Source: Sphingobacteriales bacterium 50-39 (lineage in GTDB: Bacteria > Bacteroidota > Bacteroidia > Chitinophagales > Chitinophagaceae). Taken from it: DNA of 64,000 nucleotides. Both the position numbers and the translations under genes were made by a program. This document shows, one piece after another, positions 49,412 through 58,289 of this stretch. The first letter of the stretch is position 1. Each line of letters starts with the position of its first letter. Location: positions 496,001-560,000 of the forward strand of contig MKTZ01000001.1 in assembly GCA_001898505.1 (NCBI GenBank). The letters run 5' to 3'. The notes below the pieces were generated by a model. The model was given only the letters and a program-made list of their open reading frames with translations, was not told the DNA's origin and made no database searches.

Positions 49412-51943
49412 ATGAAAAGGAATCAGAAAATCCGATGGGCATTTTCCGGGCTTTCTCTTTTCCTCTGCCTGGTGGCCGCGGCGCAGAAACCCAGCGGGCA
49501 TTTGTATAACGGGGTTTACAAGGGCGCTTATCTGAAGGAGGTGGCTTTTCCCATCGGAGGCATCGGGGCAGGTATGTTTTGTCTGGAGGGGACGGGCGCC
49601 ATCTCACATCTGAGTGTTCGTAACAGTCCGGATATGTTCAATGAGCCGGCGGTGTTTGCCGCTATTTCCATCAAGCAGCTGTCTAACAGTGCGCGGGTGC
49701 TGGAAGGGCCGGTGCCTGCCTGGAAAAAATTTGGACAGCATGATGCGGGGTTGGGAGCGCCGGGTATGACCTGGGGGCTGCCGCGCTTCAGAGAGGCGGA
49801 GTTCCTGGCAAGATTCCCATTTGGGGAGGTGACGTTGCGGGATAAAGAATTACCCTTGGAGGTACATATAACGGGGTGGAGTCCTTTTATACCTACGGAT
49901 GCGGATAATTCGAGCCTGCCGGTGGGGGCGTTGGAATATACTTTCCGTAATGTGTCCACGAAGACAATGGATTATGTCTTTTCCTATAATGCCAGGAATT
50001 TTATGGTCACGGGGGATGAACGTGAAGCGGCCAATCATATCAGGGCCATCCGGCAGGGATTTGTCCTTTCACAGGATGGGACAAAGGAAGCGCCTGAGAA
50101 GAAGGGGGATTTTGCCATATTTACGACAGATGCGGGGGTAGTGGTAGACCATTGCTGGTTCCGCGGCGGATGGTGGGACCCTTTTTCCATGGCCTGGAAC
50201 AATGTTGAAAAGGGGCAGGTGAAGGTGGTGGCTCCGGTGGAGAAGGATGCACCGGGGGCCTCTCTTTTTGTGCCGTTCACCCTAAAGGCGGGGGAGGAAA
50301 AGAAGATCGTGGTGCTGATGGCCTGGTATGTGCCGGATACGCATCTGCGTATAGGAGATGAACCCACAAGCCCAAAGGATAGTACGGTGCCTGATCTTTC
50401 GCGGCAGCTGCCCTCTCCCTATCACAAACCCTGGTATAGCAGCAAATTTCCCGATGTGGAGGCTGTGGCTTCATACTGGAGTGAGCATTATAACGAGCTG
50501 CGGGGGAATTCTTCTCTGTTCCGCGATGCCTTTTATAAGAGTACGCTGCCGCCGGAGGTGACGGAGGCGATAGCGGCCAATCTGACCATTCTTAAATCAC
50601 CGACCGTCATGCGGCAATACGACGGCAGATTCTGGGCCTGGGAAGGCAGCGCCGACTCCTGGGGGAGCTGTCATGGCTCGTGTACGCATGTATGGAACTA
50701 CGCACAGGCGGTATCGCATCTATTCCCTTCGCTGGAGAGAAGTCTTCGCAATACCGAGTTTGGAGAAAGTCAGAATGCGGATGGGCATCAGACCTTCCGG
50801 ACCTCACTGCCTATTCGTCCCGTGGCGCATAATTTTTATGCTGCCAGCGATGGGCAGCTGGGGGGTATCATGAAAGTCTATCGGGAATGGAGGATCAGTG
50901 GTGACAGCGCCTGGTTGAGGGGTATCTATCCCCGGGTGAAGGCGAGCATGGATTATTGTATACGGACCTGGGATCCCCGTCATGTGGGGGCGGTAGAGGA
51001 ACCGCATCACAATACCTATGATATCGAGTTTTGGGGACCGGGTGGGATGACTACGAGCTTTTATCTTGGCGCCCTGGAGTCGATGTGCGTCATGGGAAAG
51101 TGGCTCGGCGAGGATGTGAGTCTGTATGAGGCGCTGTATGAGAAGGGGCGGAAGTTTATGGAGTCCGAGCTTTTCAACGGAGAGTATTTTATCCAGAAGA
51201 TCAAGTGGACAGGGTTGAATGCGGCGGACCCGGTGGAGGCGGCTAAGAAATCTTTCGGGGGCGGCTATTCGGCGGAAGCGGTGCAATTGCTGCAGCAAGA
51301 GGGGCCTAAATATCAGTATGGGACAGGCGTGCTTTCGGACGGGGTACTGGGTTCCTGGATAGCCCGGGTCTGCGGTCTGCCTGAACCGGTGGATACGGCA
51401 AAGATCAGACAGCATCTGTTGTCGGTGTATAGATACAATCTCAAAAAGGACCTGACAGATCATAGTAATCCCCAGCGACCTGGTTATGCCATCGGTGATG
51501 AAGGCGGCCTGCTGTTGTGCAGCTGGCCAAAGGGAGGTAAGCTATCGCTGCCTTTTGTATATAGCGACGAAGTATGGACCGGTATAGAATACCAGGTGGC
51601 ATCCCATCTTATATTCGAGGGGCGGGTAAAAGAAGGGCTAGATATCGTGCGTACGTGCAGGGATAGATATGCGGGCAATGTGCGCAATCCTTTTGATGAA
51701 TATGAGTGTGGTCACTGGTATGCGCGGGCCATGTCGAGCTATGCGTTGCTGGAGGCCCTGACGGGTGTGCGCTATGATGCGGTGGAGAAGACGCTGTATG
51801 TGAACAGCAGGGTAGGGGATTTTACAACCTTTCTATCGACGGCTACGGGGTTTGCAGATGTGAGCTATCGTAGGGGCAAGGTGGATGTGAAGGTGGTGTA
51901 TGGGAAGATACCGGTGGAGAAAATCGTAATTGGAAAAAAATAA
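49412..51943 (+). CDS. Secreted glycoside hydrolase family 116
   Basis: 843 residues from the ATG at 49412 (MKRNQKIRWAFSGLSLFLCLVAAAQ, signal peptide). The N-terminal beta-sandwich domain (about 40-350) begins KEVAFPIGGIGAGMFCLEGTG, the GBA2-type signature, and the (alpha/alpha)6 catalytic domain follows (about 370-815). Likely catalytic regions are Glu411 in FWAWEGSADSWG and the acidic pair Asp537/Glu539 in HNTYDIEFWGPGG; exact assignment needs a structural alignment. Known activities include beta-glucosidase, beta-xylosidase, N-acetylglucosaminidase and exo-beta-D-arabinofuranosidase. It is probably periplasmic and in the same transcript as the GH172 gene. Confidence 0.9.
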   Translation: MKRNQKIRWAFSGLSLFLCLVAAAQKPSGHLYNGVYKGAYLKEVAFPIGGIGAGMFCLEGTGAISHLSVRNSPDMFNEPAVFAAISIKQLSNSARVLEGPVPAWKKFGQHDAGLGAPGMTWGLPRFREAEFLARFPFGEVTLRDKELPLEVHITGWSPFIPTDADNSSLPVGALEYTFRNVSTKTMDYVFSYNARNFMVTGDEREAANHIRAIRQGFVLSQDGTKEAPEKKGDFAIFTTDAGVVVDHCWFRGGWWDPFSMAWNNVEKGQVKVVAPVEKDAPGASLFVPFTLKAGEEKKIVVLMAWYVPDTHLRIGDEPTSPKDSTVPDLSRQLPSPYHKPWYSSKFPDVEAVASYWSEHYNELRGNSSLFRDAFYKSTLPPEVTEAIAANLTILKSPTVMRQYDGRFWAWEGSADSWGSCHGSCTHVWNYAQAVSHLFPSLERSLRNTEFGESQNADGHQTFRTSLPIRPVAHNFYAASDGQLGGIMKVYREWRISGDSAWLRGIYPRVKASMDYCIRTWDPRHVGAVEEPHHNTYDIEFWGPGGMTTSFYLGALESMCVMGKWLGEDVSLYEALYEKGRKFMESELFNGEYFIQKIKWTGLNAADPVEAAKKSFGGGYSAEAVQLLQQEGPKYQYGTGVLSDGVLGSWIARVCGLPEPVDTAKIRQHLLSVYRYNLKKDLTDHSNPQRPGYAIGDEGGLLLCSWPKGGKLSLPFVYSDEVWTGIEYQVASHLIFEGRVKEGLDIVRTCRDRYAGNVRNPFDEYECGHWYARAMSSYALLEALTGVRYDAVEKTLYVNSRVGDFTTFLSTATGFADVSYRRGKVDVKVVYGKIPVEKIVIGKK

Positions 51944-51966
51944 TTAACACTTAAAATCGACTTAGT

Positions 51967-53130
51967 ATGAAGAAAACGCTCTTTCTGGCCTGTCTCTTTG
52001 TGAGTGGACGGCTATTGGCGCAGCAAGCGCCGAAGTTCAACGGCATCGATGCCGGCATGAGCAACATTTATCGGCTGTCAGATGCCAAAACCAGATCCAT
52101 CAGCCCTGAAAATTTCAATGGCGCCAAGGGAGGCGGGGGCAAGGCTACTACAGGGACGGGGCAGGGGGCTTCGAGGGATCTGGGGCAAGGTTGGAAGGTG
52201 AGTCCCAGTGTGGTCATAAAGGCGCATACAACTTTTACTATTGCGGAGATAGACGGGTCAGGATCCATTCAGCATATCTGGATGACGCCAACGGGCAACT
52301 GGCGTTATTCCATCCTGCGATTTTATTGGGATGATGAGGCGACGCCTTCGGTGGAGGCGCCCGTAGGCGACTTTTTTGGAATGGGGTGGGGGAGATATTC
52401 GCCCTTGCGCAGCCTGCCGGTATGTGTCAATCCCGGCAGCGCCTTCAACTGTTACTGGCCTATGCCTTTCCGTAAGAAATGCAGGATCACGATGGAGAAC
52501 ATCGATGAGAAGGACATGGTTTTATACTACCAGGTAGATTATATACAGACGGAAGTACCCAGTGATGCGGCTTATTTTCATGCGCAATTCCGCCGGGTGA
52601 ACCCGCTGCCGTACAAGACCAACTATGTGCTGGTAGACAGCATCAAGGGCAAGGGGCAGTATGTGGGTACCTACCTGGCCTGGGGTGTGCATAACAATGG
52701 CTGGTGGGGCGAAGGGGAGATCAAGTTCTTTATGGATGGGGATACGGATTACCCCACCATTTGCGGAACGGGTACGGAGGATTATTTTTGCGGATCGTAT
52801 GATTTCGACACGCAAAAGAAGGTATCGGAAGGGGTGACGGTGAGCGACTATACGGAGTTCAATACGCCTTATTCGGGGTTGGCGCAGGTGATCAAGGGTG
52901 ACGGGCATTATGATATCGCGCAGCGGTTTGGACTTTATCGTTGGCATATAACGGACCCTGTCCGATTTGAAAAGAACCTGAAAGTGACGATACAGGCGTT
53001 GGGATGGAGAGATGGGGGAAGGTATCTGCCGTTACAAGATGATATATCTTCGACGGTGTTCTGGTATCAGGCGGAGCCGCATGGGGCGTTCCCGAAGTTG
53101 CCGTCGAAGGATCAACTGGAGGTGAATTAA
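51967..53130 (+). CDS. Secreted DUF2961 / glycoside hydrolase family 172
   Basis: 387 residues with a signal peptide (MKKTLFLACLFVSGRLLAQ). DUF2961 blocks: RSISPENFNGAKGGGG, IAEIDGSGSIQHIWMTPTG, LRFYWDDEATPSVEAPVGDFFGMGWG, NCYWPMPFRKKCRITMEN, GWWGEGEIKFFMDGDTDYPTICGTGTEDYFCGSY. The acidic residues in GEGEIKFF and GTGTEDYF (Glu271) are the expected catalytic region. Characterised GH172 enzymes act on alpha-D-fructofuranosides or alpha-D-arabinofuranosides, probably as multimers. It lies 23 bp after the GH116 gene. Confidence 0.92.
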   Translation: MKKTLFLACLFVSGRLLAQQAPKFNGIDAGMSNIYRLSDAKTRSISPENFNGAKGGGGKATTGTGQGASRDLGQGWKVSPSVVIKAHTTFTIAEIDGSGSIQHIWMTPTGNWRYSILRFYWDDEATPSVEAPVGDFFGMGWGRYSPLRSLPVCVNPGSAFNCYWPMPFRKKCRITMENIDEKDMVLYYQVDYIQTEVPSDAAYFHAQFRRVNPLPYKTNYVLVDSIKGKGQYVGTYLAWGVHNNGWWGEGEIKFFMDGDTDYPTICGTGTEDYFCGSYDFDTQKKVSEGVTVSDYTEFNTPYSGLAQVIKGDGHYDIAQRFGLYRWHITDPVRFEKNLKVTIQALGWRDGGRYLPLQDDISSTVFWYQAEPHGAFPKLPSKDQLEVN

Positions 53131-53177
53131 CCGGGTCGGGTCAATGGGGCGGGCCAGGAGAAATTTAAAAATTGCAT

Positions 53178-54407
53178 ATGAATAAAAGACTGTTAGGATC
53201 GATGATGACGGCGGTGATGCTGGCTGCTGCGTGTAATAATAATCAGCCTGTGAAGCAGGAAGAAGGACTTAAGGCAAATTCGGAAGGTACATTTGGCTAT
53301 GACCTGGACTTTCTGCGGGCACATGACAGCGTCATTGTCCTGCAAATCGATGGGGGCAAGTCGCAGGTGATCGTATCACCCAGGTACCAGGCAAAGGTCT
53401 TTACGTCCACGGCGGATGGGGAGCGGGGGAAAAGTTTTGGATGGATACATTACAAGGCTTTTACGGGACCGGTGGATGCCCATATGAATGCCTATGGCGG
53501 GGAGAACCGTCTCTGGCTGGGACCGGAGGGAGGAAAGTATTCTCTCTTTTTTCCAAAGGGGGCGGCGATGGAAATTGCGAACTGGAAGACGCCGGCGGCC
53601 TTCGATACGGAGGCATGGAGGGTGATCCGGCAGGATTCGACGTCCGTGAGCATGCAAAAGGATATGCAGCTGGTGAATTATGCGGGAGCGCCCTTGTCTC
53701 TCTCTGTTATGCGGGATGTAACTATTCTGAACAGGAGCGTTATCGACGGTATGCTGTCATCGCATGACCCGGCCTTAAAGGTAGTCGGGTATCGGACCAA
53801 CAATACGCTGACCAATACGGGCGCCAGGGGATGGACGGAGGAGACAGGTATGCCTTGTATCTGGATGCTGGATATGTTCAATCCCTCGCCGGCTACGGTG
53901 ATCGTTATACCTCATAAGAAGGGGGGAAAGGGGGAGAAGATAGCCACTACCGACTATTTTGGAGAGATACCTTCGGATAGGATCAAGATCACGGATAGCA
54001 CGCTGTATTTCAAGGCGGATGGGAAGAGCAGGGGCAAGCTGGGTATTCATCCCGCCAGTGCGCTGCCGAGGGCGGGGAGCTATGATGCGCAGAACAAGGT
54101 GCTGACCGTGACGATATTCGATGTGGACTCTACGGGCAAATACCTGAACCAGGAGTGGAAGACGACGAAACCAGCGTTTAGCGGGGATGCGGTGAATGCG
54201 TATAATGACGGTGCGTTAGCAGATGGCAGTCAGATGGGTCCTTTTTATGAAATAGAAAGCGTCTCGCCGGCGGCCTTTTTAAAACCGGGGGAATCGCTGC
54301 ATCATCAGCATATGGTATTCCATTTTACAGGGGATGAGGCGGCGCTGGACAAGGTGAGCCGTGCGTGGCTGGGGGTGTCGCTGGAGGAGATCAAAAAGGT
54401 TTTTTAG
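53178..54407 (+). CDS. DUF6786-like secreted lipoprotein
   Basis: 409 residues from the ATG at 53178 (MNKRLLGSMMTAVMLAAACNNN, lipobox Cys19). The body is beta-rich: VIVLQIDGGKSQVIVSPRYQAKVFTSTADGERGKSFGWIH, MNAYGGENRLWLGPEGGKYSLFF, RTNNTLTNTGARGWTEETGMPCIWMLDMFNPS, SQMGPFYEIESVSPAAFLKPGESLHHQHMVFHF. This pattern is that of DUF6786/DUF4380-like proteins, which resemble aldose-epimerase-type beta-sandwiches and often sit in sugar loci. The function is not established; a mutarotase or carbohydrate-binding role is conceivable. Confidence 0.75.
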   Translation: MNKRLLGSMMTAVMLAAACNNNQPVKQEEGLKANSEGTFGYDLDFLRAHDSVIVLQIDGGKSQVIVSPRYQAKVFTSTADGERGKSFGWIHYKAFTGPVDAHMNAYGGENRLWLGPEGGKYSLFFPKGAAMEIANWKTPAAFDTEAWRVIRQDSTSVSMQKDMQLVNYAGAPLSLSVMRDVTILNRSVIDGMLSSHDPALKVVGYRTNNTLTNTGARGWTEETGMPCIWMLDMFNPSPATVIVIPHKKGGKGEKIATTDYFGEIPSDRIKITDSTLYFKADGKSRGKLGIHPASALPRAGSYDAQNKVLTVTIFDVDSTGKYLNQEWKTTKPAFSGDAVNAYNDGALADGSQMGPFYEIESVSPAAFLKPGESLHHQHMVFHFTGDEAALDKVSRAWLGVSLEEIKKVF

Positions 54408-54411
54408 TATA

Positions 54412-54431
54412 TTTAGCAGACAACTGCTAAA
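54412..54431 (+). promoter_or_regulatory. Intercistronic hairpin before the esterase start
   Basis: TTTAGCAG (54412-54419), loop ACAA, CTGCTAAA (54424-54431): a perfect 8-bp stem that ends 2 bp before the ATG at 54434, with no T-run after it. It could limit translation or stabilise one half of the message. Confidence 0.5.
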
Positions 54432-54433
54432 AT

Positions 54434-56140
54434 ATGGGAAAACTTTGCTTTGCTGTCCTACTGTTTGTGTGGAGTGCCGGGAAAGCCCAGACTTTCCGGG
54501 TCAATATTTCGCCTCAGCTGCATTCGGCCGCCTGGGATGGGAGGCTTCTGTTGCTGTTATCCAATAACGATACCCAGGAGCCACGATATCAGGTAAGCGA
54601 CGCTGCGGGTACGCAGCTGGTATTTGGGGTAGATGTGGATGGATGGCAGCCGGGTGTGTCGGAACTGGTGGACATGCGTGCGTTCGGCTATCCCATCGAG
54701 CGGCTGCGGGATGTACCGGCAGGTGACTATTATGTGCAGGCGCTCCTGCACAAATATGAGACCTTTCATCTGAAGAACGGCCATGCGGTGAAGCTGCCGA
54801 TGGACAGGGGAGAAGGGCAACATTGGAATATCGCTCCCGGCAATATCTATTCCAAGCCTGTCCGGATACATTTTGATCCTGCGCGTATGGGTGAGGTGGT
54901 GTTGACGATCGACCAGGAGATCCCGCCTATTGCGGAGCCGCAGGATACCCGTTATATCAAGCATATCAAGATACAAAGCAAGCTGCTCACCGAGTTTTGG
55001 GGGCGGCCGATGTTTATCGGGGCGCATGTGCTGTTGCCGGAGGGGTTTGACGGACATCCGAATGTCAAGTACCCGCTGGCGGTTTTCCACGGTCACTTTC
55101 CGGAGGATTTCGGCGGATTCCGCATGACGCCACCCGATGAGAACCTGAAGCCCGACAGCAGCGCCCGATTTCGCATCACCGGGTATAACAAGATCGTACA
55201 ACAGGAGGCTTACGACTTTTATAAGCAATGGACAGGGCCCGGATTTCCCCGGGTGCTGGCGATAGAGATAACACATGCCAATCCTTATTATGACGACTCG
55301 TATGCCGTGAATTCGGAAAATTTAGGGCCTTATGGGGATGCGATCACCTATGAGCTGATCCCGGAGATCGAAAGGCGGTTCCGGGGCATCGGGCAGGGTT
55401 GGGCCAGATTCACCTACGGAGGGTCTACGGGGGGATGGGAAGCACTGGCCGTACAGGTGCTATATCCCGACGAATACAATGGATGTTATGCCGCCTGCCC
55501 GGACCCTGTGGATTTTCATCACTACACCACTATCGATATCTACCATGATAAAAACGCCTATTTTGTCGAAAGCGATTATAAGAGGACGCCACGTCCAGGC
55601 TACCGGGATTATCTGGGGCATGTGAGCGCCATGGTAAAGGACATGAACCAGCGGGAACTGGCGTTGGGTACCCGCAGCCGAAGCGGGGATCAGTTCGACA
55701 TTTGGGAAGCGGTCTTTTCTCCGGCAGACCAGGATGGATACCCGAAGCGCATCTTCGACAAGTATACCGGGGCTATCGACAGTTCGGTGGCGGCCTATTG
55801 GATGGAGCACTATGATCTCACCCATATCATCCAGCGGGACTGGCCGAAGATCGGGGAAAAGCTAAAGGGCAAGATCCATATCTATGTGGGAGATATGGAT
55901 AGCTATTATCTGAACAATGCGGTGTATACGGCGGAGGATGTCCTAAAGAAGCTGCAAAACCCTGTCTGTAATTGTGAAGTGGATTATGGCGACCGGGCGG
56001 AGCATTGCTGGAACGGAGATCATGCACATCCCAATTATATCAGCCGTCTGCGCTATCACCAGATGTATATAAAAAAGTGGGCGGAAGAAATGCAGCGCCG
56101 TGCTCCTAAGGGTGCGGACCTGCGCTCGTGGAGATACTAG
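54434..56140 (+). CDS. Secreted alpha/beta-hydrolase-fold esterase-like protein
   Basis: 568 residues with a signal peptide (MGKLCFAVLLFVWSAGKAQ). The N-terminal 170 residues form a beta-rich domain. A hydrolase domain follows: FIGAHVLLPEGFDGHPNVKYPLAVFHGHF, RVLAIEITHANPYYDDSYAVNSENLGPYGDAITYELIPEIERRFRG, and the nucleophile elbow YGGSTGGWEA, with a His near EHCWNGDHAHP as a possible third member. The fold resembles esterase D/feruloyl-esterase types. It is the last gene of the sugar locus and its stop overlaps the M48 gene stop (CTAG). A role in removing ester groups from the glycan is likely but unproven. Confidence 0.78.
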   Translation: MGKLCFAVLLFVWSAGKAQTFRVNISPQLHSAAWDGRLLLLLSNNDTQEPRYQVSDAAGTQLVFGVDVDGWQPGVSELVDMRAFGYPIERLRDVPAGDYYVQALLHKYETFHLKNGHAVKLPMDRGEGQHWNIAPGNIYSKPVRIHFDPARMGEVVLTIDQEIPPIAEPQDTRYIKHIKIQSKLLTEFWGRPMFIGAHVLLPEGFDGHPNVKYPLAVFHGHFPEDFGGFRMTPPDENLKPDSSARFRITGYNKIVQQEAYDFYKQWTGPGFPRVLAIEITHANPYYDDSYAVNSENLGPYGDAITYELIPEIERRFRGIGQGWARFTYGGSTGGWEALAVQVLYPDEYNGCYAACPDPVDFHHYTTIDIYHDKNAYFVESDYKRTPRPGYRDYLGHVSAMVKDMNQRELALGTRSRSGDQFDIWEAVFSPADQDGYPKRIFDKYTGAIDSSVAAYWMEHYDLTHIIQRDWPKIGEKLKGKIHIYVGDMDSYYLNNAVYTAEDVLKKLQNPVCNCEVDYGDRAEHCWNGDHAHPNYISRLRYHQMYIKKWAEEMQRRAPKGADLRSWRY

Positions 56141-58269
56141 ATATTCCTGGAGATACCGGACAATTGGAGTTCCAGCATCTGCTTATAGATCATGAACCGC
56201 TGCTGTCCGAAATATTCCGCTGTCCTGATCGCAAGGCCGGTGAGCTCATTGAGCTCGTCATCGTTGAAATGGTCGATGATGAAATAGCGATAATCCTTCC
56301 CGATGAATGTTTTTAGCGAGGTATAGAGCTCGTTGTTGCCCGCGAGTGTGATAAGCCCCTTATCCATCAGCTGGGTATATGCTTTTCTTAATTCCGGTTC
56401 GTATTTTTCCTTCAGGGTCGCTATAATACTCATTACCGTGTCGTGCGAGATGCCGCCTGCATAAAAGGGGTTGATGGTCTTTAATGTCATATTGACCAGG
56501 CCGGCATATTCTTCATACTCGCGGCTGATGGATTGATAGGAGCTATAAGCATTGCGGAGGGCTTCTTTGTTTGATGACTCTGACTGCTGCAGGAAGAAAT
56601 AATAAGCTTCGCGGTCCAGGGACTGGAGGCGGGCGTTGAGGGCAGCGATGTCTTGTTCCAGAGACTTTATGACCGTGTCGGCGTCCTTGCGGGAATGTTT
56701 TACACCGTCGAGGTCGAAGCTGGTGACGTCGAGACGTTTGTCTTTGATGGCTTTTACTATTTCAATATCCTTTTCCAGGGAGTTGATGGAGGTTTGGAGC
56801 TGGCCTGTCTCTTCGTTGAAGAGCTGATCGAAGGATTTGACGGGGGGGACGTTGAAAGTGTCCGACGAACCGGTGGGAGAGCCGGGGCCGGGGCTATCGA
56901 GGTCCCAATCGACTGTGACGAACCTGCCATCGTAAAATCCATTATAAGCCGGTGGTAGGGCATATTTTTCTTTTCTGGCGCTGTACCAGCGTTCGAATTC
57001 CTGGCTGTCGTATGGCTTTACATCGTCGCTAAGGGTAACATTTGCGTAGAGATTGCGGGTCAGCTGTTCCTGGAGGGTCTGTGGCTGGTCGAAGAGGAGC
57101 CAGGGGCTGCTGGTGTCGGGAGGGGCTTCGATGGAGAACCGGTCGAGATGCGTCCGCCTCTCTGCGAGTGTAGGGTGGCTGGCCCATTGATCCTTATAGT
57201 TGATACGGCTGCGGGAAAAGGACTGTATAAAATGATAGGATATTTCGGGCAGGCCATTCTTTACGGGAAGGTGATAATCCCCGGCGAGGGACTGGAAGAC
57301 GACGAGCTGGTCTGCGTAGATGTTGGCGGCGATCCTGTTTTCCTTCAGCTTGTCGTTGGCGTTGTTGAGCGCGCTGTTATAACAGTTGGCTGCTACTTCG
57401 ATACGGCTGAGGGCGCTGATGACGTTGTTGCCCCCCGATACCGAGGCGGCGACCGTGTCGGCATGGAATTCCATCTCCCGGCTAAGGCTTCTGTAATTCT
57501 TGTTTATCAGCCGGTACATGCCCCGGAGTATCCACTGGATGCCTTCGGCGATCCTGATGGTGATGCTGACGAAGATGCGGAGGTAGCCGTGTAAATTACC
57601 CCATGCACTGAGAAAGGAGCTGTAGCTGTTGTTCTCGAAGAGCATGTTGTGGATGACCCTGTTCACGTTGTAGGTAAAGCTGCCCAGCTTCATGCTCTTC
57701 TGGCTGAAGTGCCCGAACTCATGGGCAACGACCGCCTTGAATTCGCTGATATTAGTGCTATTGACCAGTCCGAGCCCTATCTCGAGGTTCTTCCGGACGG
57801 GGAAGAACATGCTCCAGAAGCTGGAGTTATAAAATACACAGGCGTTGACGTCGGGGGATATAAAGATCTTTTTTGGGAAGGGGGTTTGGGTCTCTGTGGT
57901 GAGGCGCCGGATGAAGGCGTACAGGCGGGGATGCTGCTCTTCGGTGATCTCTACCCGCTGAGAGTTTTCGTCTTTGGCTACGGCGAAAATGAATTTTACG
58001 AGAAATACGATGACGGAGACACCTACTGCCATCAATCCCAACCCTAAGATAAGGGTGAGGAACATGGGTTTTGCAATGATGATGGCAACGCCGAGCCAGC
58101 AAAGGACGATGGCCAGGACGATGGCGGCGGCTACGAGGAGGAGGTAGACGATGGCGAAAAGGACGATGGAGGTGATGACGGTGCCAACCTGTTTGCGAAA
58201 GGCTGGAGAGATATCGAGCACTCCGGGATCGACATTGGTGGGAGATGGGGGATATAAATTATTTTCCAT
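56137..58269 (-). CDS. M48-family membrane metalloprotease (HtpX/Ste24-like)
   Basis: 710 residues from the ATG at 58269 (MENNLYPPSPTNVDPGVLDI); a GTG at 58293 is the alternative. Two hydrophobic segments span about residues 28-62 and 68-98. The zinc site is HEFGH (His183, Glu184, His187), and the third ligand is probably in SREMEFHADTVAA (EMEFHAD motif). The C-terminal 350 residues are a helical, coiled-coil-rich region (LQTSINSLEKDIEIVKAIKDKRLDV, IKSLEQDIAALNARLQSLDR) not found in short M48 proteins. Such proteases degrade damaged membrane proteins. It overlaps the esterase stop and is followed upstream by two secreted proteins. Confidence 0.88.
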   Translation of the reverse strand: MENNLYPPSPTNVDPGVLDISPAFRKQVGTVITSIVLFAIVYLLLVAAAIVLAIVLCWLGVAIIIAKPMFLTLILGLGLMAVGVSVIVFLVKFIFAVAKDENSQRVEITEEQHPRLYAFIRRLTTETQTPFPKKIFISPDVNACVFYNSSFWSMFFPVRKNLEIGLGLVNSTNISEFKAVVAHEFGHFSQKSMKLGSFTYNVNRVIHNMLFENNSYSSFLSAWGNLHGYLRIFVSITIRIAEGIQWILRGMYRLINKNYRSLSREMEFHADTVAASVSGGNNVISALSRIEVAANCYNSALNNANDKLKENRIAANIYADQLVVFQSLAGDYHLPVKNGLPEISYHFIQSFSRSRINYKDQWASHPTLAERRTHLDRFSIEAPPDTSSPWLLFDQPQTLQEQLTRNLYANVTLSDDVKPYDSQEFERWYSARKEKYALPPAYNGFYDGRFVTVDWDLDSPGPGSPTGSSDTFNVPPVKSFDQLFNEETGQLQTSINSLEKDIEIVKAIKDKRLDVTSFDLDGVKHSRKDADTVIKSLEQDIAALNARLQSLDREAYYFFLQQSESSNKEALRNAYSSYQSISREYEEYAGLVNMTLKTINPFYAGGISHDTVMSIIATLKEKYEPELRKAYTQLMDKGLITLAGNNELYTSLKTFIGKDYRYFIIDHFNDDELNELTGLAIRTAEYFGQQRFMIYKQMLELQLSGISRNI

Positions 58270-58289
58270 GATAAGGTCTGGGGGCGAGA

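Noticed and set aside
51944-51966. A sixth LacI-type operator before the GH172 gene (CTTAAAATCGACTTAG)
   Set aside because: Only half-arm similarity, and the site lies within a short intra-operon gap, so it is likely chance.
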